This document shows, in pieces, positions 7,427 through 16,732 of a stretch of 33,325 nt of DNA. The notes beneath the pieces were generated by a model. The model saw only the letters and a program-made list of their open reading frames with translations. It did not search any database and was not told where the DNA came from. The DNA is taken from contig SXSS01000065.1 of NCBI GenBank assembly GCA_005792145.1, forward strand, positions 1-33,325, given 5' to 3'. The stretch comes from Planctomycetia bacterium. Lineage in GTDB: Bacteria; Planctomycetota; Phycisphaerae; Phycisphaerales; SM1A02. How positions within the stretch are numbered: the stretch's first letter is position 1; each line of letters begins with the position of its first letter. The translations under genes were made by a program, and so were the position numbers.

Positions 7427-10360
7427 GTGTCCGACAACAATGACATTTTCTATGTTGTTGACGGGCACGCGCAGTTTTTTCGTGCCTATTACGCAATCCG
7501 CGGAGGAATGACCAGCCCGACAACGAACGAGCCCACACATATGGTCTATGGCTTCGTCGGGATGATGATGCGTCTTCTTCGTGAACAGCGACCGACATCG
7601 CTTGCGTTGGTGATCGACGCAGCGGGGGATCAACGGACTTTTCGTTCGCAGATTTATGCGCAGTACAAGGCAAATCGAACGCCGCCGCCGCTCGATTTTC
7701 ATGGACAAGTGCAACGATGCCTTGAATTCACCAAGTTGCTTGGTGTTCCAGTCTTTGCAATCGAACAAGTCGAAGCAGATGATGTCATCGCCACAATCGC
7801 TCGACGAGTTCAACGCGAGAAGTCCTCGATGCGAATGCGAATTGTTTCTCGCGACAAAGACCTTTCGCAATTGGTCGATGCGCGGACAACGCTCTTTGAT
7901 CCTCAGACTGGAATTGATCTTGGACCAGAGCAACTCTTCGAAACGAAAGGCGTTCGCGCAGATCAAGTCGCAGACATGCTTGCCCTTATGGGAGATACTT
8001 CGGACAATATTCCAGGAGTCGCTGGCATCGGCCCCAAGACAGCCGCCCAGTTGATCACGACATATGGTTCGATAGATGGTCTGTTGGCCAATCTTGATGC
8101 GCTGACTCCCAAGCGTCGTGATTCGATTGTTGCCGCACAAAGCACGCTGGCACTTGCAAGGCAACTTGTCGCTCTCAAGGATGATTGCCAGATAGATTTT
8201 TCTTATGACGCCGCTCGACTGGACTTGAATCGAGCAAATGTTCCTGCAATCTTGGCACTTCTTGGAGTTCTTGGATTTGGTCGATTGCGGAGCGAAGTTG
8301 AAGCTCTGCTCTCTGGAAAGTCCGTCATTCCTGCCGTGGATAGTCGCACTCCAGCGCCAACAACTCCGCGTGCAATCACACCTGCGCCAAAAGTTTCTCG
8401 TCGCACACCTGCTGATGATGCCGCAGATGCTCCGCTCTTTGCGGCACTTATTGATACTGAACAATCAACAGCGATTGATGGAGCAGCGATTGCGCTCTCG
8501 CATCCAGTTCACAGTGCGGAGTACGCAATCGCACGAACGACTGCTGAAATTCAAGCAGTGATCGCGGATGCGCGTATGGCATCTACCCAAGGCGCAAAGA
8601 TTTCATTCGACACCGAGACTGATTCTCTCAACAGAGTTGTCGCGAGACTCTGTGGAGTGAGTCTTTCTTGGCGCAAAGGCCAGGGGGTGTACATCCCAAC
8701 TCGCTCGCCAGATCCTTCGACACATTGTTCGACGACCGAAGCTCTCGATCTTCTTCGACCTCTCTTCGAAGACGCGACCGTTGGCAAAGTTGCGCACAAC
8801 GCTAAATTCGATATTCAAGTTCTTCGGCGTCATGGCGTCATTGTTCGTGGACTTGTTGGTGATTCCATGGTTGCCTCGTATGTTGTCGACGCAACTCGCA
8901 TAAGTCACTCGCTCGATGCTCTGGCGCAATCCCAACTGGAATACACATGCGTTCCAATCAAGGACCTGATTGGAAGTGGTGATTTTCAGCGAACATTCGA
9001 TCAAGTTCCCATCGCTCTTGCTGCGCCATATGCGGCGGAGGATGCGGATATCGCATTGCGCCTCGATCGAATCTTGACTGATCGAATTGATGCGGATGGA
9101 CTTGGTGCTTTGTACAGAAACATCGAAGTGCCTTTGATCGATGTTCTTGCAGAATTGGAATTCAACGGCATCCTTGTCGATGCACCCGAGCTGGAAAGGC
9201 AATGTTTGCGTCTTTCCGCTACGACCGAGGATTTTCGAAATTCGATCATCGCGCTTGCTCCTCATGCGTTCAATCCAGATAGTCCCAAACAATTGGCTAC
9301 GGTTCTTTTCAATTCGCCGACTGCGCAGCCTCCAGGACTTGGACTGAAGTCATCAAAGAAAGTTCAAGGTGGACCGAGTACGGGAATTGAAGTTCTCGAG
9401 AGACTGGCAGGGGATCCAACGGTCGAAAGTGAATTGCCAACTCAAATGATCGAATATCGCCGATTGAAAAAGTTGGTGGGAACATATCTCGAAGCATTGC
9501 GCCATTCCATCCAACCAACAACTGGACGCATTCATGCATCATTTCATCAAACGGGAACTGCAACTGGACGATTGTCTTCAAGCGATCCCAATATGCAGAA
9601 CATCCCCATCCGCACGCAGGTTGGTCGCGATATTCGGCGTGCCTTTGTTGCTCCGCCCAAATACGAACTTCTTGCCTGTGATTATTCACAGATTGAACTT
9701 CGCGTTCTGGCGCATTTGGCGAATGACCCTGCGATGATCGCGGCTTTCCAAGCAGGCATCGACATCCACACTGCAGTTGCCGCAGAAGTCAACGGTATCG
9801 ATCCTTCACAAGTGACCGATCAACAGCGGAGCGGTGCGAAGATGGTCAACTTTGGAATCATCTATGGCATCACGCCATGGGGGCTGGCGCGTCGCCTTGG
9901 TGCTGGAACAACTCCTTCGCGAGCACGAGAGATCATCGATGGATATCGACATCGCTTTTCGCGCATCGACGCATTTCTCATTCAGTGCGTGGAAGAAGCC
10001 AAGAGTCATGGCTTCGTGACAACACTCTATGGTCGTCGCCGAGCTGTACCGCAAGTGCATTCGCCAAATGCTGGCGAGCGATCTCTTGGCGAGCGGATGG
10101 CGATCAACACCGTTGTCCAAGGGACCGCCGCCGATCTGATCAAGATCGCAATGGTCAATATCCACAAAGAGTTGTCATCTGCATTTCCAAATGTGCGAAT
10201 GCTGCTGCAAATTCACGATGAACTGCTCTTCGAAGTTCCAGCATCGGACTTGAGTGCAGCGCAGCCTTGGATCGTAAAGCACATGGAATCTGCCGCGAAT
10301 TTGCGGGTTCCTCTGCGTGTTGAATCATCGCACGGCGTCAATTGGTTCGATGCGAGTTAA
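7427..10360 (+). CDS. polA: DNA polymerase I
   Basis: This is a full-length 977-residue Pol I. The N-terminal 5'-nuclease domain (about 1-295) has V-D-G-H-A-Q-F-F, E-A-D-D-V-I-A-T and the helix-hairpin segment G-D-T-S-D-N-I-P-G-V-A-G-I-G-P. The 3'-5' exonuclease is intact: D-T-E at 395-397, N-A-K-F-D (Exo II) and Y-A-A-E-D-A-D (Exo III), so proofreading is expected. The polymerase has motif A D-Y-S-Q-I-E-L-R (Asp752), motif B with R-S-G-A-K-M-V-N-F-G-I-I-Y-G, and motif C H-D-E (Asp931, Glu932). Translation appears to start at GTG 7427. No good ATG lies upstream, and the protein begins directly at the nuclease domain. It follows the TlpA gene by 38 nt. Confidence 0.97.
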   Translation: MSDNNDIFYVVDGHAQFFRAYYAIRGGMTSPTTNEPTHMVYGFVGMMMRLLREQRPTSLALVIDAAGDQRTFRSQIYAQYKANRTPPPLDFHGQVQRCLEFTKLLGVPVFAIEQVEADDVIATIARRVQREKSSMRMRIVSRDKDLSQLVDARTTLFDPQTGIDLGPEQLFETKGVRADQVADMLALMGDTSDNIPGVAGIGPKTAAQLITTYGSIDGLLANLDALTPKRRDSIVAAQSTLALARQLVALKDDCQIDFSYDAARLDLNRANVPAILALLGVLGFGRLRSEVEALLSGKSVIPAVDSRTPAPTTPRAITPAPKVSRRTPADDAADAPLFAALIDTEQSTAIDGAAIALSHPVHSAEYAIARTTAEIQAVIADARMASTQGAKISFDTETDSLNRVVARLCGVSLSWRKGQGVYIPTRSPDPSTHCSTTEALDLLRPLFEDATVGKVAHNAKFDIQVLRRHGVIVRGLVGDSMVASYVVDATRISHSLDALAQSQLEYTCVPIKDLIGSGDFQRTFDQVPIALAAPYAAEDADIALRLDRILTDRIDADGLGALYRNIEVPLIDVLAELEFNGILVDAPELERQCLRLSATTEDFRNSIIALAPHAFNPDSPKQLATVLFNSPTAQPPGLGLKSSKKVQGGPSTGIEVLERLAGDPTVESELPTQMIEYRRLKKLVGTYLEALRHSIQPTTGRIHASFHQTGTATGRLSSSDPNMQNIPIRTQVGRDIRRAFVAPPKYELLACDYSQIELRVLAHLANDPAMIAAFQAGIDIHTAVAAEVNGIDPSQVTDQQRSGAKMVNFGIIYGITPWGLARRLGAGTTPSRAREIIDGYRHRFSRIDAFLIQCVEEAKSHGFVTTLYGRRRAVPQVHSPNAGERSLGERMAINTVVQGTAADLIKIAMVNIHKELSSAFPNVRMLLQIHDELLFEVPASDLSAAQPWIVKHMESAANLRVPLRVESSHGVNWFDAS

Positions 10361-10400
10361 TCAAAGGGCTTTCAGATCGAACAGGGATTTACCGCTGCGG

Positions 10401-10428
10401 TTGACGAACATCGGCGCTGCGATAACAT
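10401..10428 (+). promoter_or_regulatory. sigma-70-like promoter of tRNA-Asp
   Basis: TTGACG (10401-10406) and TAACAT (10423-10428) are separated by 16 nt. The pair lies about 40 nt before the mature tRNA 5' end, an ordinary distance for a tRNA promoter with a short leader. Confidence 0.5.
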
Positions 10429-10466
10429 CACCAATTCGGAATCGTTCATCGGTTTCGGAGTTACTT

Positions 10467-10540
10467 GGGGCGGTAGCTCAATTGGTTAGAGTACCGGCTT
10501 GTCACGCCGGTGGTTGCGGGTTCGATTCCCGTCCGCCTCG
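10467..10540 (+). tRNA. tRNA-Asp (anticodon GTC)
   Basis: The 74-nt cloverleaf has a 7-bp acceptor stem (GGGGCGG with CCGCCTC, one G-U pair) and a discriminator G. It has a normal D arm, anticodon loop CTGTCAC read as GTC, and a T arm with GGTTCGATTCC. The 3' CCA is not encoded. A promoter and a terminator flank it, so it is a single-gene transcription unit. Confidence 0.95.
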
Positions 10541-10549
10541 TTTCGTAAA

Positions 10550-10583
10550 CCTCCGCACGCGGATTCGCATGCGGAGGTTTTTT
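10550..10583 (+). terminator. Rho-independent terminator after tRNA-Asp
   Basis: CCTCCGCA (10550-10557) pairs with TGCGGAGG (10570-10577), followed by TTTTTTATTT. It starts 10 nt after the tRNA end and also separates it from the convergent redoxin gene. Confidence 0.9.
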
Positions 10584-10623
10584 ATTTCATTTTCGCTCGC
10601 GCCTGTCACGATTCTGAATGAAT

Positions 10624-11178
10624 TTACACACGCCATTTGATATTGCATCCAATCGAAGGTCGCTGAAAAGCAGAGGGAGCGCGTCCGTCAAGTATTGCAT
10701 CAAGTGCCGCTCGCAAATCTGCTCCGGTGACGGGTGTATCACTTTTTGGTCGGCTGTCGTCGAGTTGACCGCGATAGACCAACTGATGTCCCGCATCGAA
10801 GAGGAAAAAATCTGGTGTGCATGCCGCGTCGAATGCTCGCGCAACTTCTTGTGTCGGATCGTGCAAATATGGAAAAGTCCATCCTTGTTTTTTCGCCATT
10901 TCGGCCATGTTTTTTGGTGAATCGCTCGGATATGCCACCTCATCATTCGAACAAATTCCAATGACTTCGATACCTCGCAAAGGATATTCACATCCAAGTC
11001 GTGCCAATTCGCTTTGCATATGCACGACATATGGGCAGTGATTGCAGATGAACATCACCAATATCGGCTTGCCGGTGAAGTCGGTGTTTCGAAAAGTTTT
11101 TCCGGATAACGCGTCCTTCAGTGCAAAGGATGGGCAGGAAGTTCCAAGTGGAATCATGGTGGACGGGGTGACTGCCAT
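10624..11178 (-). CDS. thioredoxin-fold redoxin (AhpC/TSA-like, C-x-x-C)
   Basis: This 184-residue cytoplasmic protein belongs to the redoxin superfamily: P-S-F-A-L-K-D, then P-I-L-V-M-F-I-C-N-H-C-P-Y-V with Cys45/Cys48. Further on are V-I-G-I-C-S-N-D and a T-P-D-F-F-L-F-D segment containing the cis-Pro position. The C-N-H-C-P-Y signature is typical of a widespread group of 'thioredoxin family' proteins of about 185-200 residues whose physiological partner is unknown. I chose the ATG at 11178 over the upstream one at 11214 because AGGAG lies 7 nt before it and similarity begins there. It converges with tRNA-Asp, and its 5' end faces the divergent zinc-ribbon gene 67 nt away. Confidence 0.85.
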   Translation of the reverse strand: MAVTPSTMIPLGTSCPSFALKDALSGKTFRNTDFTGKPILVMFICNHCPYVVHMQSELARLGCEYPLRGIEVIGICSNDEVAYPSDSPKNMAEMAKKQGWTFPYLHDPTQEVARAFDAACTPDFFLFDAGHQLVYRGQLDDSRPKSDTPVTGADLRAALDAILDGRAPSAFQRPSIGCNIKWRV

Positions 11179-11185
11179 TGCGATA

Positions 11186-11190
11186 CTCCT
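11186..11190 (-). promoter_or_regulatory. strong ribosome binding site deciding the redoxin start
   Basis: AGGAG on the minus strand, 7 nt upstream of the ATG at 11178. It is one of the few clear Shine-Dalgarno sequences in the window and argues against the longer frame starting at 11214. Confidence 0.75.
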
Positions 11191-11245
11191 AAAGAATTCA
11201 GAAAAGCGAAGCACACAAAGAACGACGATGATGACATACTAATCA

Positions 11246-11521
11246 ATGATGCCGCATCGGCCAGAAGATGATGATCGGGATGAAGACCCAACAGACGAAG
11301 ATGTCGAAAGGTTTTCATATCCCGCGCTTGGCCGTTGTCCAGAGTGCGGTCAACAGGTGATTGAGGACGCTGAGATCTGCCCAAAGTGCCATTCATTTTT
11401 ATGGGATGTCCCTCAGACGAAGAAGAATTCGAAAATGTCAAGCATGCGCGGAATCTTCATCTTGCTGACGATTGTTCTGATTCTCACGCTGAGTGGCCTG
11501 ATGGCCGTGCTTCTTCGCTAA
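11246..11521 (+). CDS. small zinc-ribbon membrane protein
   Basis: The 91-residue protein has an acidic N-terminus (D/E-rich, residues 6-21). A zinc-ribbon follows at about 30-50 with R-C-P-E-C-G and I-C-P-K-C-H (two C-x-x-C knuckles). A single membrane helix at about 69-89 (G-I-F-I-L-L-T-I-V-L-I-L-T) leads to a short tail. The ribbon would sit on the cytoplasmic side of a C-tail-anchored protein. No enzymatic domain is present. The stop codon overlaps by 3 nt the stop of the convergent gene at 11518. Confidence 0.7.
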   Translation: MMPHRPEDDDRDEDPTDEDVERFSYPALGRCPECGQQVIEDAEICPKCHSFLWDVPQTKKNSKMSSMRGIFILLTIVLILTLSGLMAVLLR

Positions 11522-12405
11522 TCCGAAGCCTGCGAAAGACTTGGCTGTATGGAAGGCGCTTGAGAAACTGGAAATTCAACAAGCACAGCAACAGGTGGCA
11601 CTTTCCCCGCCGAAAGTTGCAGAAGGCTGTTCGCAACTGAATGCACGAGATTTTCTATATGACCTCGAGCCATTCGTTCAGCGGCAAGCATGCATTCTGG
11701 TCGTTTGGCGATTTCTATCGCGCGTGGTTTCAGTTGGCCTTTCGCTTTCGCAGTGAGAGCGTCTTTTCCCGACCACGGATTGATCGTCTGAATTCCGCTG
11801 CCGAGTGAAAGTGTTTCAATACCAGCTTCGTCGATTGCGATGAACTCTTCGTCGACTTGTGGCAATGGCATTTGGCAATACACAGCAATTCCGCGTTCGC
11901 CAGTTCCTTGATCCACCGTGAAACTCCAGCGAAAATTTTCAATGGTGAGTTGTTCGAGCGGGATGAAATACTGAACTCCAACCTCACGCGCAGATGCTTG
12001 GCCGAGCACTGTTCCCACTGCGGATGTTTCGACGATCTGCGCCAAGACATCGACTCGAAGCGAGCCCACAACAAGTTTCCCGTGATCGTCAAAGCGGCGG
12101 ATTCCAGCCAAGATCGCTGTTCGAATCTCGACCTTGGGTTTGAGAATTCCACCAAGCCAATCAAAAACTCCGCGAACAGCGTCGCTTCCAGCTTGAAGCA
12201 GAGTTGCTGGCAGGCGAAAAATTTCGCGGACAATATGTGCAAGCCCCAAGACCGCCGCGCTCAACACAACGACTGCGGCTATCACCAACAGAGAGAGCGT
12301 CGATTGCCCTTGTTGAAATAAAAGGACCGCGACGACCAAGAGAAGTAGAAATGCGATGGCTCCAATAAGCGCGGGCGCACCAAATTTTCTCGGCAAATTC
12401 GTCAA
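11518..12405 (-). CDS. two-helix membrane protein of unknown function
   Basis: The 295-residue protein opens with two hydrophobic helices at about 10-30 and 36-56, joined by a very short loop (Q-Q-G-Q-S). A soluble part of about 230 residues follows, with alternating beta strands such as V-E-I-R-T-A-I-L-A-G-I and Y-F-I-P-L-E-Q-L-T-I. A Gln/Pro/Ser-rich tail ends it. Segments such as I-E-N-F-R-W-S-F-T and A-K-G-Q-L-K-P-R-A-I-E-I-A-K-R recall the DUF4230 layout, but the match is too weak to assign. The only start consistent with the first helix is TTG at 12405, just 29 nt downstream of tRNA-Lys on the same strand, so it may be read through from the secA-tRNA transcript. Confidence 0.65.
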   Translation of the reverse strand: MTNLPRKFGAPALIGAIAFLLLLVVAVLLFQQGQSTLSLLVIAAVVVLSAAVLGLAHIVREIFRLPATLLQAGSDAVRGVFDWLGGILKPKVEIRTAILAGIRRFDDHGKLVVGSLRVDVLAQIVETSAVGTVLGQASAREVGVQYFIPLEQLTIENFRWSFTVDQGTGERGIAVYCQMPLPQVDEEFIAIDEAGIETLSLGSGIQTINPWSGKDALTAKAKGQLKPRAIEIAKRPECMLAAERMARGHIENLVHSVANSLLQLSAGKVPPVAVLVEFPVSQAPSIQPSLSQASD

Positions 12406-12433
12406 AATCTCAACGCCCCCCGGAAGAAAAAAA

Positions 12434-12506
12434 TGCCCCCTGAAGGATTCGAACCTTCGACCCGCGGATTAAGAGTCAGCTGCTCTACCAACTGAGCTAA
12501 GGAGGC
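12434..12506 (-). tRNA. tRNA-Lys (anticodon CTT)
   Basis: The 73-nt cloverleaf has acceptor GCCTCCT paired with AGGGGGC (one G-U) and discriminator A. The D arm is GCTC/GAGC, the anticodon loop CTCTTAA reads CTT, and the T arm carries GGTTCGAATCC. CCA is not encoded. It lies 41 nt after the secA stop on the same strand with no terminator between, so it may be processed from the secA message. A run of seven T follows it on the transcribed strand. Confidence 0.95.
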
Positions 12507-12547
12507 GCGATGCGGGCAGGAAGTATAGCGGTCTTGCGAATCTTTGG

Positions 12548-15500
12548 TCATTTCTTCCCGCAGCACTGTTTGTATTTTTTACCAGATCCACAGGGACAGA
12601 TCTCATTTCTCCCGACCGCCATCGGGCCACCGATCGGTACAACGACTTTCGGCGCGCGATTCATTGAAGTTCCAGATGCAGCCACTGCCGCCGCTGTCCG
12701 ACCTGTCGGTGCGCCGGCTTGCTCGGCGATTGCGATATCTCGCTCTTGCGCTTGCGTTGGGACCACCGATGCAATGGGAGCGGCGGCGGTTGATTCTGCG
12801 CTCTTTTCTGCAGTTTGATCGATTTCCGTTTCGGTTGTGACGACAGGTGGCGTAGCAGGGCGCATCGCTTGTGGCGACAACTTCCCCTTGAAAACTAAAT
12901 CAGTGACTCGCTCGCGCACATTGGAAAGCATCTCGCCGAACAATCTGGAAGATTCCTTCTTGAATTCAATCCGCGGATCCTTTTGGCTGAACGAACGGAA
13001 TGAAATCGAATCGCGCATCTGATCCATACTGTGCAAGTGATCTTTCCACGCTTGGTCGAGAATCTGGAGCAGCACAAAGCGCTCGAATTGTTCCAGTTCT
13101 TCGCGAAGCAAGCGCAGGAGTCTTTGTCGCAGGAAACTCTCTGGGTCGATCTTGACTTCAGTTCGTTCTGATTCGGTCAAGCGGATGAAAACGTTCTGAA
13201 CCAACCATCCGTCAACTGCATCGGTCATGACATCTGCGCTTTCAGCCGCACCAGGTGTTGCTGCGCGAAGTGCGGCAAGAATCCGAGTGACGCGATCATT
13301 GATGCGATTGGAATCCCATGTTTGCGCTTCAGTCAACAAGATTCGCCGAAGTTCGGCAGGCTCTGCGGATGGCAGTGCCTGTGGAGTCCAATTCAATTCG
13401 AAGCGACCCCGCGCCCAACCACAAAACTGAGTCAACGCCGCTTCAGGAAAAGCTTGGATATTGATATTCACGAATTCGATGGCGAAGTCGATTGGATACT
13501 CCAACTCTCGTTTGCGATATGCGGCACGAACGGCCTCTTGCAATCGGCGGGTTGCTTCAATTGGCTCGCGCATATCGCCCATCTTCTGCGCATCAAGCGG
13601 TGAACCAAGCATCCGTTCGGCCCAGTGCAGTAAATCCTTGGCACCGTATCCCGGCAGGAGATATGGTTCGAGCGGACTGAGATCGATCGTTTCAAACTTT
13701 GCATTTGATGCGGCCTCAAGGCGTTCAACAATTCCAAGTCGTCCTTCTTTCTCGATGATGTCATCTGTGATCACTACGCTGTATGTATTGAGCGCCCATT
13801 CAATCACTCCAGCACGATCCCATTCGGAAGGGTCAGAATCCTCGGGTATATATTCGCCGATGGTGACATTGATCTGTGAAGATGCCTCCTCAGGCGCATC
13901 GGTCAAAATTGTTTTCATCACTTGATCGCGGTCTTTTCCCTTGAATCGTTCGGCGTCGATCATGACTCCAAATGCCTCCCAGACCCACTGCGAGATCGCT
14001 CCAGGAATATGCATCGGCGAGAGATATGTTGCGACTGCGTCTGCAACAGCTTCGTCTAGAAACTTCAAGACAACATCTTTGATTGCTCGACCTTCGAGAA
14101 TCGGCTGACGACGACCATAAAAGTTTCGACGCTGAACTTCCATCGGTTCGTCATAATCCAGGATGCTCTTGCGTATCTGAAAGTTCCGCTCTTCAACTTT
14201 GCGTTGAGCTTTCTCGACCGCACGGGAGAGCATCGGCGCTTCGATCGCATCGCCTTCTTTCATTCCCATACGGCTGAGCACGTTGAGTGTGGTTCGTCCA
14301 GCGAACATCTTCATCAAATCGTCATCCAACGCGAGATAGAACCGCGTTTGACCTTCGTCTCCTTGCCGACCAGAACGGCCTCGAAGTTGATTGTCAATTC
14401 GGCGACTCTCGTGTCGTTCCGTTCCGACGATATGAAGTCCGCCGAGTTCGTCAACGGTTGGGAAGAATTTCAAGCGGTGAATGCTCCATCCAGCTTGATC
14501 AAGTTCAGATTCCAATGCTGCATTGGACATCGTTTGGATCTTCTTCGCAGGCAGATCACGCGCTTCAGTGACCCAGTGTTGCAACAATTTTCGTCGCACC
14601 TCGTCAGCACTCATCGCTTCGATTTCCTTGGCGGACAATCCCATGGATCGACTGGCGATGTGGCGATGAATGAGAACCAAACACGCTTCTTCGCCGGCAG
14701 CAGCATCCGCTTCGCGTGGCGCAATATCTCTGCGCTTCCAATGTTCAATCAATGCCGCGGGTTGCAGCGGAGTCAACTTGATGTCCGTACCACGGCCCGC
14801 CATGTTGGTGGCGATCATCACCGCTCCAAGTTGACCCGCACCGATGATGATTTCTGCTTCGCGTTCGTGCTGCTTTGCATTGAGAACTTCGTGGCGAATC
14901 CCATGTCTTTCCGTCAGCATTCGACTGAGCATCTCGCTTTTTTCCACACTCGTCGTTCCAACAAGCACGGGCGCTCCAGTGTCATGGATACGCTTGATTT
15001 CATCGACGATTCGTTCCCATTTATCTTTCTGCGACAAGAAGACAAGGTCTTGTCGATCAATCCGAACAATCGGAACATTGGTTGGAATCGACACAACCGA
15101 CAATCCATAGATTTCATGGAATTCAGTCGCTTCCGTATCCGCTGTTCCTGTCATTCCAGAGAGTCGCTTATAGAGTTTGAAATAATTTTGAATCGTGATG
15201 GTCGCCATCGTCTGCGTTTCTTCCTTGATACGCACGCCTTCCTTGGCTTCGACAGCTTGATGCAAACCGTCTGACCATTGTCGTCCGACCATCTTTCGAC
15301 CCGTATTCTGGTCAACGATCACGACTCCCAATTGTCCATCCTCGTCGGCTGCGACGACATAGTCACGGTCGAGTTGATAGACCGTATGCGCGCGCACAGA
15401 CTGTTCGAGAAGATGGGGCATATCCATATTTTCGCCGACATAAAACGAACCAATTTTCGCTTCTTTCTGTGCTTCTTCCACACCTTCATGAGTCAATGTC

Positions 15501-16711
15501 GCACGCTTCTTGTCCATTTCGAGTTCGTAATACTGGATGAATCGATCTCGTTCGCGTTCTAGAACTGGCAACTGCTTGCGCGTATCTTCGAAGCGTTTCT
15601 TCATCGCAGGGACTAAAGATTTGTCGCGAGCATTGCGAATGTCACCTTCCGCGCCAGCCATCGCCGCACGGCAATGTTGCACTTTGTCCTCGGCAGCCTG
15701 CCACTCTTTCTGCTTGCCAACAAGGTAAATCGCCAAGCGATTTGACAATTCATATCGCGGCTGAGCGTTGTACGCAGGCCCCGAAATAATCAACGGCGTT
15801 CGCGCTTCGTCGATCAGGGTCGAATCGACTTCGTCAACGATTGCAAAGTGGCGGGAACGCTGCACTTGATCGATTGCACGCACTTTCATGTTGTCGCGCA
15901 AATAGTCAAAGCCAAATTCGCTGGTGGTTCCATAGACCACATCGCAGGAGTATGCAGTTGCTTTTTCGCTTGGTCTCTGCATATGCATCGGATGAATCGC
16001 ACCGACAGTCAGGCCGACTGCATAAAAGAATGGAAATGTCCAATCGCGATCGCGCTGAACCAAATAGTCATTCACGGTGACGACATGAACCTGCTTCTCT
16101 TCGGAAGCCGCCAAATAGCACGCCAGAGGTCCAACGATTGTTTTTCCTTCGCCGGTTTTCATTTCGGCGATGCGGCCTTCGCTGAGGACAATTCCGCCAA
16201 TAATCTGCACATCGAATGGTCGAGCGCGAAAGGGTGGACGGCTTTCTGGCAGGAGTTCGCGGACTGCTTGATAGACCACGATTGGAATATCGATCAATTG
16301 CCACGCGGAAATATCACCGTGGCAACCTTGAAGGTCGCCTGAAGGTTCGCGCGGAGATGTTGCAGCCATTATCGCTTGAGTTTCGAAAAATGCCTTGCGA
16401 GCTGGTTCTGGAAGTCGCTGAGGATCGAATCCAAGTGCTGGGTTGAAGATATTTCGGATTCCAACGGAGCGGTCCATTGCTTCTCGTCCACACGCGAAGA
16501 TTTCAGGAATCATGTCGTATGGTTTTTCACCTTTGCGAACACGCTCGCGGAAAATATGAATCATCCCTCGAATCTCTGAATCGCTCATTGCGGCAAACTT
16601 GGCTTCGAGGCCGCTGACTTTATCGACGATGCGCAGATAGCGGCGCACCATGCGCTGGTTTTGAGTTCCGAATGTCTTGCGAATAAAAAAGTCAATAACT
16701 GGAATTGGCAT
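12548..16711 (-). CDS. secA: protein translocase ATPase SecA, enlarged form
   Basis: SecA drives preproteins through SecYEG. Core motifs are intact: M-K-T-G-E-G-K-T (184-191, Walker A), D-E-V-D (293-296, Walker B), M-A-G-R-G-T-D (637-643), then G-G-L-H-I-V-G-T-E-R-H from 757 with R-G-R-S-G-R-Q-G-D. W-K-D-H-L-H-S-M-D lies in the helical scaffold (Trp1222). The C-terminal zinc/SecB-binding tail has C-P-C-G-S-G-K-K-Y-K-Q-C-C. At 1387 residues it is about 500 longer than typical SecA. Extra material lies at about 87-164, a coiled-coil-like segment at about 315-405, 644-756, and roughly 200 residues between 865 and 1222. Enlarged SecA is known in planctomycetes. A structured leader and a small exported ORF lie directly upstream. 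Confidence 0.97.
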   Translation of the reverse strand: MPIPVIDFFIRKTFGTQNQRMVRRYLRIVDKVSGLEAKFAAMSDSEIRGMIHIFRERVRKGEKPYDMIPEIFACGREAMDRSVGIRNIFNPALGFDPQRLPEPARKAFFETQAIMAATSPREPSGDLQGCHGDISAWQLIDIPIVVYQAVRELLPESRPPFRARPFDVQIIGGIVLSEGRIAEMKTGEGKTIVGPLACYLAASEEKQVHVVTVNDYLVQRDRDWTFPFFYAVGLTVGAIHPMHMQRPSEKATAYSCDVVYGTTSEFGFDYLRDNMKVRAIDQVQRSRHFAIVDEVDSTLIDEARTPLIISGPAYNAQPRYELSNRLAIYLVGKQKEWQAAEDKVQHCRAAMAGAEGDIRNARDKSLVPAMKKRFEDTRKQLPVLERERDRFIQYYELEMDKKRATLTHEGVEEAQKEAKIGSFYVGENMDMPHLLEQSVRAHTVYQLDRDYVVAADEDGQLGVVIVDQNTGRKMVGRQWSDGLHQAVEAKEGVRIKEETQTMATITIQNYFKLYKRLSGMTGTADTEATEFHEIYGLSVVSIPTNVPIVRIDRQDLVFLSQKDKWERIVDEIKRIHDTGAPVLVGTTSVEKSEMLSRMLTERHGIRHEVLNAKQHEREAEIIIGAGQLGAVMIATNMAGRGTDIKLTPLQPAALIEHWKRRDIAPREADAAAGEEACLVLIHRHIASRSMGLSAKEIEAMSADEVRRKLLQHWVTEARDLPAKKIQTMSNAALESELDQAGWSIHRLKFFPTVDELGGLHIVGTERHESRRIDNQLRGRSGRQGDEGQTRFYLALDDDLMKMFAGRTTLNVLSRMGMKEGDAIEAPMLSRAVEKAQRKVEERNFQIRKSILDYDEPMEVQRRNFYGRRQPILEGRAIKDVVLKFLDEAVADAVATYLSPMHIPGAISQWVWEAFGVMIDAERFKGKDRDQVMKTILTDAPEEASSQINVTIGEYIPEDSDPSEWDRAGVIEWALNTYSVVITDDIIEKEGRLGIVERLEAASNAKFETIDLSPLEPYLLPGYGAKDLLHWAERMLGSPLDAQKMGDMREPIEATRRLQEAVRAAYRKRELEYPIDFAIEFVNINIQAFPEAALTQFCGWARGRFELNWTPQALPSAEPAELRRILLTEAQTWDSNRINDRVTRILAALRAATPGAAESADVMTDAVDGWLVQNVFIRLTESERTEVKIDPESFLRQRLLRLLREELEQFERFVLLQILDQAWKDHLHSMDQMRDSISFRSFSQKDPRIEFKKESSRLFGEMLSNVRERVTDLVFKGKLSPQAMRPATPPVVTTETEIDQTAEKSAESTAAAPIASVVPTQAQERDIAIAEQAGAPTGRTAAAVAASGTSMNRAPKVVVPIGGPMAVGRNEICPCGSGKKYKQCCGKK

Positions 16712-16732
16712 TTGAGAAAACTTTCAAGAAGA

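Noticed and set aside
7220-8464. 414-codon minus-strand frame opposite polA and the TlpA gene
   Set aside because: It lies across two well-supported genes on the other strand and reads as a Cys/Arg/Ile-rich low-quality protein with no motifs.
14204-15274. 356-codon plus-strand frame inside secA
   Set aside because: It is the antisense shadow of conserved SecA motifs on the minus strand, and its composition (His/Arg/Ser-rich, no recognisable domain) is typical of a shadow.
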